Assembly: GCA_973895155.1 (NCBI GenBank)
Contig: OZ316898.1
Location: 19,592,001 to 19,656,000 of the forward strand
Direction: 5' to 3'
Origin: Marsupella aquatica
Lineage: Eukaryota > Marchantiophyta
Length of the DNA stretch: 64,000 bases
The position numbers and the translations under genes were made by a program. Below, piece by piece: positions 31,549 to 42,300 of the stretch. Position 1 is the stretch's first letter. Each line of letters opens with the position of its first letter. The notes under the pieces are model-generated. The model saw nothing but the letters and a program-made list of their open reading frames with translations, did not search any database and was not told the DNA's origin.

Positions 31549-34500
31549 TCGTCATCAAAATCTGAAGGTGATGCAGAAGTTGGACTTCCGAGTGGGAATG
31601 CGTATGAGGCTTGGAGAGAGGCTAACATAGCAGCCAACAACGTTTACATTAAAGAGAATCTTAGAGATTCAATCATAGCAATTAATAGGTACTAATAAGT
31701 CCACTTGAGCTTTTCTTTGAGTATTACTTTGTTGTTTACTTCTATGGATCGATCTACACCCCAATGTATACTAGTGGTTATTTTATCTTCTTATTACCAG
31801 TTGTGTACAAGGAACCTCACTTGGGGGAGAGAAAAAGAGACGTAAGAGTTCCACCAAGACATCACAAAGTGCAAGTTTATTGCCCCAAAGAAGGAGCTCA
31901 AGAAACATCGGGAGACATTTTCCAGATATGGCAGACAATGAGTCAGGAGGGAGTCAATCGCAAAAATCATCTGCTGCAGACTATGAAAATGAAGACAAGC
32001 ACTATCTAACTCCCGTTCTAACTCAGAGGATGAGCAACTGGATGAGGTAAAGGCTAAATTTATTGTATCCCTTGGCCTGCCTTATAAAGGCCCTTGTTGT
32101 TATTGTTCAGAGTCATATGAGGGATAGAATTCTTCACACAAAGAGACAGTCTACCCAATTAAATGATGGATTATATGATTGATAAGTTCACTTTGTTTTT
32201 CTTGTGATGTGTACATACTGTGGTATTGACTGTGCTATCATGTACAACTTTAACAACAGCCGAGTGGACACACAAGGCCAAAATATTATACTGATCCTAT
32301 CACTGGTGAAATCTCTTTGTGTAAGTCAACTCTGAGCCATTTTGCTCTCTAATTTGCTGTACTCAACTATTTATTGAAGTGCTCAACTATCTTTGGCAAT
32401 TAATTATCCATAGCCCTCTGATCACTAAATGTTATATGTAAGTGTGGTCACTTATTGCCATATGTGATTAACACGTGATTTTTAACTAGGTTGTTTATTG
32501 TTGTAGTGACACCAATACCAAGGGCAACTGCAGCTAAGATACCCATGAGCAGTAATGTACGATACTTGGGGTCAATGCAGCGTCAGTCATCTAGACAGGC
32601 AAAAAAGCAATGGACGAGATAACCGAGGAACGAGTCAAGATGGGCATGAAGAAAGCATCAATCTCTGTATGTAATTTAATATTGTTCACTTAGATTGTTG
32701 ATTTTCCTTGATTCTTCTCTTGCCCATTAGTGTCGTAATTGATACTTCCCCTGCCCTTGCTTTGTGTGCAGATTTGGAATAACGATGTCAAAGACAAAGA
32801 TCAATATAGGAAGCAATGGAGAGATGACCTGCGTGCTACTTGTATTGGTAGACTTGATCCTTTAGTGCGTGATATTAGGCAAGTAGATAAGAATGTGTTG
32901 TCACATGTCTATGATGTGATGACAAAGGATTGGCAATATGTAGATGGAACTTTGTCAATGACAAAATTCAGATCTCACTATTCAAAGGTAATGAAGGGAC
33001 AACGCGCGAGACTTCACAAGCATTTTGTGTCAAATGGGAAGCGCATGGACAAGAAACCACCTGAAAACGTAAAGCCTGAGCACTGGAAAAACCTCTGTGA
33101 GTGGTGGCTATCCCCAGATGGCATTACCTGTACTGAGAAAATGACAAAAGCTCGCAGCAAAGTGGTAAATCCATCTCGGGTTGGAAGAGGTGGTTACCGT
33201 GGGAAAGAAGCTAAGTTAGTAAGTCAAACTTTTCTCTTGGCCTGTATGAGTTCATTTCGTCGCCTTCTGTAATTACTTGGTCAATAATTTGAACAAAATT
33301 AATTCTCCTAATTGTTTGCATCCATTTGCCGCAGAGGAAGAGAGGTCATAGTCCGGACCTATCAGAGTTGCAAGGTCAGCCTGTGGATGCTAGAAAACAG
33401 CGGACTGGTCAATCAGTCAGTCCATCAATGGCAAGTACTGATTGGGCCACACCTACGCATCGACAAGGGAGGAAGTCCATTGTGAGCATCTGAGTCATAC
33501 TTTTTATTTGGGTTTACTTTTGACTTAGATTCACAACACTCAATTCTAATTAATATTTGCTTTCTGTTTCTTGCTTACAGACACCCTTATCAAAGACGGG
33601 GTCAGAGGATGTGCTTGAAACTCAGAGCCTTCTTTATGAGAAATTAGCATTGTCCATCAATTGTTCGATGATGGCTGGATTTGAGAAAATGACACAATCA
33701 TTGGTAAACACATTATCAAATGTCCAACAACCTCAGCTTCCTTCCTCTGCTTGGAATCCCAACTTGGATGCATACAATGGACCATTAGGAGCAGGTCAGA
33801 GTTCTCGATCAGGTGCACTTCCCCATGACATTTCAGTTATAGCCCCAAAAAGTAGAGGAAATTCAGCAGCTATCCATGTTGTGTCAGGTCAAAGTGGTTC
33901 AGGGCCTAAGACTTCAGCACAGAAGAGCTTGGGGTTTGAGCATGACGCAGTGGACCATTCAAAAGAAGGTTCCCCTCATGCTCCTAAAGATTACAAGTCA
34001 TCAGTGACAGGGAAGCTTGAGAAAGTAAATGCCACCAACACTATACAAGCAGTGAAAGATGCAGTGCTTGGGAAGAATGTGGAACAAACCACAAAAGAAG
34101 ATGAAAGCGGGATTTCTCCTCTTTCTGCTCCAAATAGAAGTAAGGTTAAAAAAACAAAAGGAAAGGTAAGATTCTTTAAGTTTAATTTTGCTGTAGAATG
34201 TTAAGTTCAGCCTTGTTTCCCATAGTCCTGGATGCAATGGCAGTGCAATTACAGTCCATTCTTGTGTGGCTTTTAGCTCTCTACTTTATTACGAGTGATT
34301 AGAGTTTTGTTGGAAGTTGTTCTTCCATGCAACATAGTTCATCTAGAGATATTAACTTTCATTTGTTTGATTCTGAAATTCAGGTTGCAACAGAGGTAGG
34401 GCCTCCTGTTGCTGATGACAAAGTTCAGGATTCCCAACAAGATTATCCAACCCCTGGCCGTAGAGTATCTGATACTGCATTGAAGACAGTAACTTCACCA

Positions 34501-35002
34501 ACGGTTCTCAAGGTGAGTTTTAGCTTATGGTTTAATTTCTCTTTTGCAATCATTTTGTATTGTGCAATATGGTGGGAATGGTGAGAACATACAAATTGTT
34601 AACCTGTGCAGGATTTATTGGTAATTGAATATGCTAGCATTCTAACCTCACTGAATGATCACTAGTAGTCTTCAACTATCATCATTTGGCACTACAGATT
34701 AATTATTATCCTTAATGATTTTCAATTTGCTTTTGTGACAGTTTAAGATTGGGGATGTGGTTAAATTGAAATCTCCCGTGGATCAGCAGATTGTTGCACT
34801 TGCAACAGTGATGGGCATTTGGAAAGAAGATTTCTACTATGACAAGGAGATTCCAATTGGACATTTGATGGTGACTGCTAAGACAGTGCTTGAACCAGAT
34901 ACACCTCTGCTTGAGAAAGGGCACCCAGAGTCCAAGGTAGAATTCTTGAAGGATGTGGAGAACAAACCCTTTCTGTGGTACCAGAAGTTAATGAGGAAAT
35001 AG
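31549..35002 (+). CDS. Second gene of CACTA B (Ptta/En/Spm, Transposase_24-like)
   Basis: A multi-exon gene homologous in layout to 3750-6926 of element A. Recognisable exons include 31549-31689, 32772-33217 (Transposase_24-like block with MTKDWQYV, KGQRARLHKHF and GRGGYRGKEAKL), about 33581-34165 (coiled coil and Ser-rich segment ending at a GTAAGA donor) and 34742-35002 (FKIGDVVKLKSP.., last exon, TAG stop). The Transposase_24-like block aligns with that of element A in order and spacing of its W, KG.R.RL and GR.GY features, though with low identity. Expected role: binding subterminal repeats in partnership with the transposase. The start and several short exons are uncertain. Confidence 0.5.
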
Positions 35003-35429
35003 TTACTATGACTGTGCCATTGGAAGCAGTAAGTAAACTGAAAATCTAGCCCTTCTTGTTACGTTTTTGGAACAATTTGGATTGCTCAAGGCAGTACATA
35101 GCTTTATAGGATTGAGGCAGTAGTGAGGGCAGTAGCTCTATAAAATTGAGGCAACTTTACTGCAGGTAGTATGATTTATGGATCCTCTTCATACAGGAAG
35201 ATATCAAATATACTTTTTGTCATGTTTCAAGCTTTTTAGAAGCATTCCACCAATTCTATGAAATGTCTGCTCTGTGAATTGTGCATGACTGTTGTATCAA
35301 GCTTCCATGGCACAACCTAGCAAGTGGATTGTTGGTAGAATCACTACACAATCAGTCAGGATACACCTTGCAGGACTGAGCACAAATCTCAAATGTGTTT
35401 ACAAAGCCATGACACAAATGACTCTAATT

Positions 35430-35960
35430 ATAGTCATACTCACAAGTCACTATAGGACCAGTTATTACCCGTGTATTTGAGGTTCTAATAGCCATTCAAA
35501 AGCAACTTGAAATAAAGTCATACATACCATTCACAAAAGCACTCCTAAATCAGTCATCACATGCGCCTTACTCAGTTGTAAAAAGTTGTAAACAAGTGAC
35601 TTCAATTACAGTCATATTGGTCGCTCATAAAAACACTCCAAAACCAGTCATTCACTACATTTATTTGAGTTATAGGAAGCTGGAAACATTGACTACAATT
35701 TGAGTCATACATATCACAAAAGCACTCCAAACAAGTAATTATCCACATCTTTTTCAGTTGTAGAAAGGTATGCAGAAATAACTCCCAGGCAGGTAAGTTG
35801 TATATATCATTCACAAAAGCAGCCCGGAACCAGTCATTATTTGCACATTTTTGAGTTTTAAAAAGGTGGGCAAAAATTACCCTAAGATGAGTTATATGTG
35901 TCATTCACAAAAGCACTCCACATTTAGTCGTTATCCACATTTCTAAAGGACTCTTGAATT
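35430..35960 (+). repeat. ~93-bp degenerate tandem array in the 3' subterminal region of CACTA B
   Basis: The motif TCACAAAAGCACTCC and variants recur near 35440, 35531, 35623, 35714, 35811 and 35905, a spacing of about 91-97 bp. Between them, AGTCAT(A/T) and CAGTTGTA motifs recur. The array ends about 150 bp before the terminus. Such arrays are typical binding regions for the second CACTA protein. Confidence 0.75.
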
Positions 35961-36112
35961 TCAGTTGTTGACTTATACCACTATGTGTCTGAAACAACAT
36001 TTGCACCAATGCAACTTGTCTTTGTGCACTCAAAAGTTCAGTCGTAAATTGTCTGAGTTGACTTGAAATATAGTTGTTTTTGAAGTCATAAAAAACCAGT
36101 TTCCTACTAGTG

Positions 36113-36873
36113 GGTCTAGATTTACTTGCTCAAATGAATTCTGCGGGTTGGAGGAGCATGAGATTTGGGTCTAGATTATCTCGACCCTACACTGAACAGT
36201 TACGATGTGAGTTGTAGATATACATATTCTTACTAGAAAAAAGAGTGAAGCTATGCGTACCATCCACTTGGGTCTAGATGCTGTTGATCCTCTTTTACTT
36301 GTAGATATGTTCTCAGAAAAAGGTTATTTGGGTCTCGACCCTATACAAAGAGAATAGCTAGAGATATAGATTCAACAACGGGTCAAAATTATGTGGACCC
36401 TACATTTGGGTTGAGATAATCTCGACATAGATTTTTACATAGTAATTGATATACATTCAACAACCGGTCAAAACCATCTAGAGCCTGCATTGGGGCAGAC
36501 GTGATCTCGACCCTGTAAAAATAGGTTTTGTACTTTTATAATACATCACCGGTTTACCTTCCCTGTTTGTGTAACTTGGTTATCACGGGTCATTTGAATT
36601 TATTATATTGTAAAACTGATATTGTCTTATTCTATTTTTCATTGTTTATATTGTATATAATAAGAACACTTTAATTATTATCTTTTAATTAATAAGTATT
36701 TATAATTGATAACTGAATTAATTAATAATTTGGGCATTAGAATTGTAATTTTAGACCTCAAAAATTGTATATTTGGCCACTAAAATGTATGCTTTTGGGG
36801 AACAAGTTATAGAATTTTTGGGGGTAAAATAATAAATTTGAAGGTCAACTTCTGGACTAGAGAAATTCCAGTT
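36113..36873 (+). repeat. Degenerate TTGGGTCTAGAT..TCTCGACCCT repeats, then AT-rich DNA
   Basis: Just outside the end of CACTA B, a loosely repeated pair of motifs, GGGTCTAGAT and TCTCGACCCT, appears near 36113, 36166, 36270, 36328, 36379-36425 and 36458-36512. The rest to 36873 is AT-rich with no gene. It may be subterminal sequence of yet another element. Confidence 0.5.
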
Positions 36874-37134
36874 TTAATGAATAGGGTGATCATCGTGGCC
36901 TAGTCTATCCAGACAAACTGCAAGCTGCTTGATGATGGGGGCCTGGCTATGATGAGAATGGTTCTCAAATATGGGGTGAGATTCTATTTTGTCAACTAAG
37001 CCAAAGAATGTGGTTTTGTCCATCCTGGTAAGCTGCCTGCATAGTGTATCAGACAAGTTATGGAAGAATTGGGTAGCAAACTCATCTGACTTGCTGGTGA
37101 CATGTCTAGGAACAAAGAACCTGGTGTTGTACAT
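36874..37134 (-). pseudogene. Harbinger/PIF-type transposase, N-terminal fragment
   Basis: The 86-residue frame contains FFGLVDKIESHPIFENHSHHSQAP followed by KQLAVCLDRLGH, the helical segment that precedes the DDE domain in Harbinger transposases. It stops immediately after and no catalytic domain follows on this strand, so it is a fragment. The call rests on motif recognition alone. Confidence 0.5.
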
Positions 37135-37316
37135 GACAAAGAACGCTCATTAAACCTGATGCAAAATTCACTGCAATTAAATGAAAGCAGATATTCTTCG
37201 TCTGCTGAACAATATATGACTCAATTGTATGCAATGAGAGTTAAACAATTCGGGCACAAATGTGCTTTACAATTCAGAATTGTGACTGAGTACATATTGA
37301 AAACAAGATATCCCAT

Positions 37317-37649
37317 CTAGTCGTCTAGGTCAGTATCTTTCAGAGCCTCTATCAAGTCAGCCATAATTGTTTTGGCACTCTTAGGCTTTGTGGGAGTGCA
37401 TTCCCGAAATTCAGACCGTTTTGGTGTACCCTGGCTAGGTGAGTTGCCTATGCTTTTACCTAACTGGACCCCAGGGCTGCTTGTACATCCTTCATGAACA
37501 AATGCCAGGCATACAATGTGCAGCTCCAGGTCCTTAACTGAAAGCCAGACTTGCAGTTTAGGACATTTTTGCAAGACCTTCTGGACTGTGACTAACTGCT
37601 GAGCTTCACCTAACAGGCTGAATGGCCTTGGCTGGATATTGAGAAGCAC
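37317..37649 (-). CDS. Unrecognised open frame beside the Harbinger fragment
   Basis: 110 codons, Ser/Thr/Pro-rich toward the C-terminus, ending in ALKDTDLDD. It lies upstream of the transposase fragment on the same strand and could be a remnant of the partner gene of the same element. No domain is recognised. The region to its right (37650-38362) shows no gene on either strand. Confidence 0.3.
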   Translation of the reverse strand: MLLNIQPRPFSLLGEAQQLVTVQKVLQKCPKLQVWLSVKDLELHIVCLAFVHEGCTSSPGVQLGKSIGNSPSQGTPKRSEFRECTPTKPKSAKTIMADLIEALKDTDLDD

Positions 37650-38362
37650 AATTGCCTGATCCTAGATTAGAGCTTTCAGTGGCGGGATCCAACCGTTAAC
37701 AGTATCAAACAAAATCAACTGGAATCAAAATTTGAGCTCTCCAGGGGCGGAATGCCCACATTTGTGACCAAATTCCAGGGACCTCTTACAAGCTACGCCA
37801 GGCTCCATGGGCTCGGTGCATGCTGAATAGGTGAACTTCCTTGGGAATGGGCTTCATGCCACATAGTTCCCTGCCTAGACTAGGGAGGGCGAAAATGACT
37901 CGGTTTTGCCACATTGTCTAGCGTACTCCACCTGCGAAAGGGAAGTCCAATCCCCCATTGCCTGGAATGGTAGCGTCAAACAAATGATCCATGACGACAA
38001 TGCATATACAAATAATATTCTTTGCTGAAAAAATTAAGGACTACCTTGGAATATCAGCGCAATCTGAAGCCACCATAAAGCACATCAGCCCTCTCACGCC
38101 GTGCGCCCTGATTCACTCCCTGATGGAGCCGACAATGCAGCGATGTGTGAGTCTATGCTCGGCTGGAACGTGCGCGGAGCTTCGCTGATTCGAATTCCTG
38201 CAGTGTGAAAAGGTCGAGGCCGCTGACTCGACGACTACTCTGCGCGGCGGATCGTTCGTAAACCCTATACGTTTAACCAGGGTTAATTGCGGTCAGGCGG
38301 GGGTTTCATGGCAATTTCCCGTGCGTGACTGGTCGGGCACCAATTGTGGTGCCCCACCAGTC

Positions 38363-39446
38363 ATGTCCGGAGTTCCGGGCACCGATACTCCCGGGCGCTC
38401 AAATATCCCGCCATATATAAGACGCCCTCTTGTAGCTGAAGCTGCAGCGGGCGCAGGCTTGGAGCTGGTGAGCCCGGCGCCATGTTCCTGCAGGGATCCA
38501 CTGTCGGATCCAATTCACGGAATCCATCATGGACACGACGTCGTATGGCAAATTCCGTCCCACCGCAAAGCTGTCCTGCTCTTCGCACACGGATATGGCA
38601 CGGACGCGTTCGTATACTTCGCTCCAGGACCCAACTGTGAGCAATGCTATGGATTGCCTGAACATCGGACCGTAGTCCTGGAAGCTCTCCGGAGACGGTA
38701 TGCTGTCATAGTAGTGTCGGTCGATGCCGCAGATATGGAAGGCGCCGACGCGGCCATTGTGTATACCGTCGTTAAGGAGTGGATGGCAGAGCACATGTTG
38801 GACAGCCTGCCCTTGGCGGTGTGGGGTCATGCTTCAGGGACCTATCTCGCGACGGCTCTAACCCTGAGCCTTCCAATACAGGCGATGGTGCTCATGTGTG
38901 GCGAAGGGATCTTCGAAGTGGAAGAGGTGGCGACCCCGCTAAGTTTTCCACCAACGATCTTCGCGTACATGCCTGTTGATGAATCCGATCGATTCTTTGA
39001 ACCACACAGGAAAGGCCAAATCAGCGATGGCGGTCCTCAGCTTGCTTGGAGTGAAAGTGGCTGACACAGAGCTTTGGCCGAAGCCGCTTTCCCCGCTCTT
39101 CTTCACGGAGCGCATTCTGTGCATGAGCGAGGAGGTGTCACGGGCGATCTATGCGGCTTATGAAGCTGCTGGATGGATAGACGCCAATGGGTATCTCACG
39201 AGAGACCCAAGCCAGGAGGACTGGCAATCCGTGTTACTGAATGCTAAAGCGCTGCCCTTATGCCGGTTTGGGAATCTTTGCCTAGGTGCTCAAGTGGAGC
39301 AGGAGCTGAAGATGGCATTCGCTATGCACTCGTTCACGAGCGATGGTAATGGCGTGATTTTTCCTTGGCTGGACTCGACCATTAGCTCTTCTTCTAGTGG
39401 TGAAGCATCAATTCTTGAATCTCCCGCACTCACTGCAACGATTTGA
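38363..39446 (+). pseudogene. Plant alpha/beta-hydrolase-like protein, frameshifted
   Basis: The first frame, from ATG 38363 to about 39000, contains HHGHDVVWQIP, then KAVLLFAHGYG (oxyanion-type HG), CYGLPEHRTVVLEAL, and LPLAVWGHASGTYLATAL, where alpha/beta-hydrolases place the nucleophile elbow GxSxG; here the central residue is Ala. The similarity continues in the next frame from about 38985 (KAKSAMAVLSLLGVKVADTELWPKPLSPLFFTERI) to TGA 39444-39446. A one-base difference between about 38975 and 39010 therefore splits the gene, by true mutation or assembly error. A TATA-like CCATATATAAG stands at 38411-38421, downstream of the chosen ATG, so translation could instead begin farther in. Members of this plant family are not enzymatically well characterised. 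Confidence 0.6.
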
Positions 39447-42300
39447 ACATTTCGGATGGTTTGAAAATATTCGTGACTCCTCTTGACCATCAGATACTCA
39501 GGCGATAATATTTATGAACTCCATCTCCCATCTCTTCAGCTCGAGATTTTCCATCATTATGTTGCTACTCAGAATTGAATTTCAATTTACTTCCCCCTAG
39601 CAGAAATTCTTTTCCACCCTCTAGCTCCTAACTGCATCCATTCTCTCGCCATCCTTCCATGTTCCATCTGGACATCTTCGATCACTCTTGTTGCTGTCAT
39701 TCCTCGTGCTTCCATTGCCCAACTGTGGAACCATCCCTCTCGTGTAGTTTTGTCCTAATTTGGTTACCATTCGCTCTATCAACTGCTGTTGTCCTATTGT
39801 TCTCCAAAAAGCAAACCTTGCATGATTGTTGCTCCCTGCGTTCTCAACTCCCTGTGCCTCATCCCCCTTAGATTTTGCTTTTTCTGGATTCAACCTCCGA
39901 CCCATCTCCCTGCTGACATTATTTGTTTGGTCTAGCTAGTTTCCATGCCCTCGGCTCCTGAATTTCTTTCCTTCTTGTGGCTGAATTTTGTGTCATTGGC
40001 CAAATACTCCTCTTAGTGTTTCATGCGCAAGTGCCTTACTTTTAATTGTCTGGAAATTCTCGTCCATTCTTATTCTTCACTGTTTTGTTCTAATATTGGT
40101 TTTATGCTGTCTTGCTTCGATTGCATTCCTGAGCTCTATATCAAATCAGTCGCACCTCCTTCATCATTCCCCAACATTGGTGTTAACAAAGTGACTCTGA
40201 ACTAGATTTTTGCAGTTCCAATCCCTCCTTTGCTGACAAAATCCCTCCTTTACTGACAAAGAGTGAGCGCTCTCGCTCTTTACGGTTCATATCTCGTTTG
40301 TCATAGTTGTCTTATCTCCCGTTTTTAATTGCTTCATTTCCCTCTGGAATAGGGCTTTCTTCTCGTTCCATCTCCTTCTCTAGGTCAAAACTCCCTTAGT
40401 TTCGTATCATACAAGAAATTTTGTTTGCGCCAGCGATATTCTATTGATCTCCTCATCTCACCTACAACCTCTCTACACCTGAAGAACCGTCATTTTCCCT
40501 TCAGTATGCTCGGATTATTCTAGTGCAGCATTTGTGGTTACCTGTAACTGTTCGCTCTTCCAATTTGACTTCTTCAATTGCTTCAGGTATATTCTTCTAA
40601 TGTTGAGTTTGCGTAATCACTACTTAGCAGCACACACATCCAAATAAACACCTACATCCTCCAAATCGAATCACCCACTTATCTCATTTGAACAGTTCTT
40701 CTATATGAGTTTGTGCCTTTCTATATTTTCCTGACCTTCCCTTTGAGACAACACTCCGGCTCATGAGAGTCCGTCAATAGGGAGCAGCAATTTTCTTGGT
40801 TTCCTTTGCTGGAGGATGACGAGCTTTTCCTCGGTTCCTCTGTAAGCACGCTGCTTCTCTGCTTCGGTTGTTCCCATCAGATGCTTTATGATGGTGCAAA
40901 CTAAATGTTACTCGGAATCATGCTCCTTTTCCGGCCAGTTTTCAGTATCGGGAATACTCTCTCCGTTTTGTCATTCTCTAGACACAGAAGGACAATCGCA
41001 ATACAATGGGCCAAGAACTCTTGGCGAAATTATGTGGATCTTGTTTCAGCGTCCTATGCGTTTCTTTGGAAATGTTGGCAGCTTTGCTTTCACGAAAATG
41101 CGTAGCCTGAGGCTTGTTTATAAAATAGAGCCAGAATTGTGACCGATGGGGGGCTTTTCAAGTTGTGTCTCGGGTACTGATGGCGAACGTGATGATAATT
41201 TGAATCGCAGAAATAGTCATGAAGCCCATGTCACAGGGAAAATTCTTCCAAAATAATGTGTGCCTATTCATTCTTATAACCAAGTTGTTCAGGCCCTGAG
41301 AGCGATCATGGTGTATGTTTACTTTACGTAGACGAAGTTATTTCAAAGCTTCATCTATGATTCGAGAAACGCATGAAGCAAAATTACGTGAGGGCTAACG
41401 GCTGTGGTGTACAAGGTAAGTGATGTCGCCTCTGAAGGGAAAAGGGGCTCTTCAAGCTCTTGGAGTGCTCTAGGTCATGGAACTAGCCGGGTTAGGACGA
41501 GAAAAGCCCTCTTAAGTCGTAGAAAGCACATTCTAAACGGTTGTCAAATTCTCAGGTGGCCTTCCATCGAGGGTCATCCGACTGCCTTCAGTAGAATTGA
41601 CGAGTCCTGGTCCAAGGTTCAATTTTCTACTCAGTGCGATTCAGCAAGAGCTTCCAGGTTCCCTTCTAGATATATGACAGATATCAAGTATCTCGTTACT
41701 GGATAGAACCTCTACAGCCTGTCCTTTTCAGTATTCACATTGTATGAGTACACTTCATTTTATATTCTTAAAATTGAACAACCAACCTTTTGTTCATTCG
41801 GATAATTGTAATCCTTCATAATCCTCTCACAATTAAAATCATCTCGATAATGCAAATTTGGTCTCATCCTTATATTGTGTCAATAGGACTAAGGTTGCAC
41901 TGTTTTCCTGTTCTAGCCATCTGTTTTGATTAGTTGGTTCATATGGAATGAGAGTTCATATTCAATTTTGGAAGAATTTCTTAATGGAGTCACGACGATT
42001 TTATGGTTTTTCTATGCATGACTCGAATAATTGGTGTTTGTTAATGTGCATGAGGAAAGGAACAAACAACTCTGACGAAGACTAAGAATTCAATTTATTT
42101 ACTTAGTTATAAAAACAACATAAGAATTGATTCCGGGTAGGTTAATAAACGAGTTAAAAAGTAGACTATGAAATTGAGCAAGTTCATAGCTTATCCCCTA
42201 GTCCTGGCCAGTCTGGATGAGGTTTACTTTTATTTGTTTATAAAGGGAAACCTTGATCCAGAGCAGGTTGAAGACACCCTTGTAGACGTAGGTAACCAAA
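39447..42300. other. Gene-poor interval
   Basis: No gene is recognised. The segment 39480-40600 is pyrimidine-rich on the plus strand and holds only weak frames, such as 39621-39905 on the minus strand. From 40600 to 42300 there is no convincing frame or repeat. Confidence 0.5.

Larger units (their letters stand above)
27540..36112 (+). mobile_element. CACTA (En/Spm) transposon B; left end not resolved
   Basis: It has the same gene order as element A: a transposase gene, then a second multi-exon gene, then a repeat-rich 3' end. The right terminus at 36099-36112 reads, on the other strand, CACTAGTAGGAAAC and differs from that of element A mainly by one extra G. GGT at 36113-36115 would be the target duplication. 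The left boundary given is only the start of the first recognisable codon. Confidence 0.85.
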
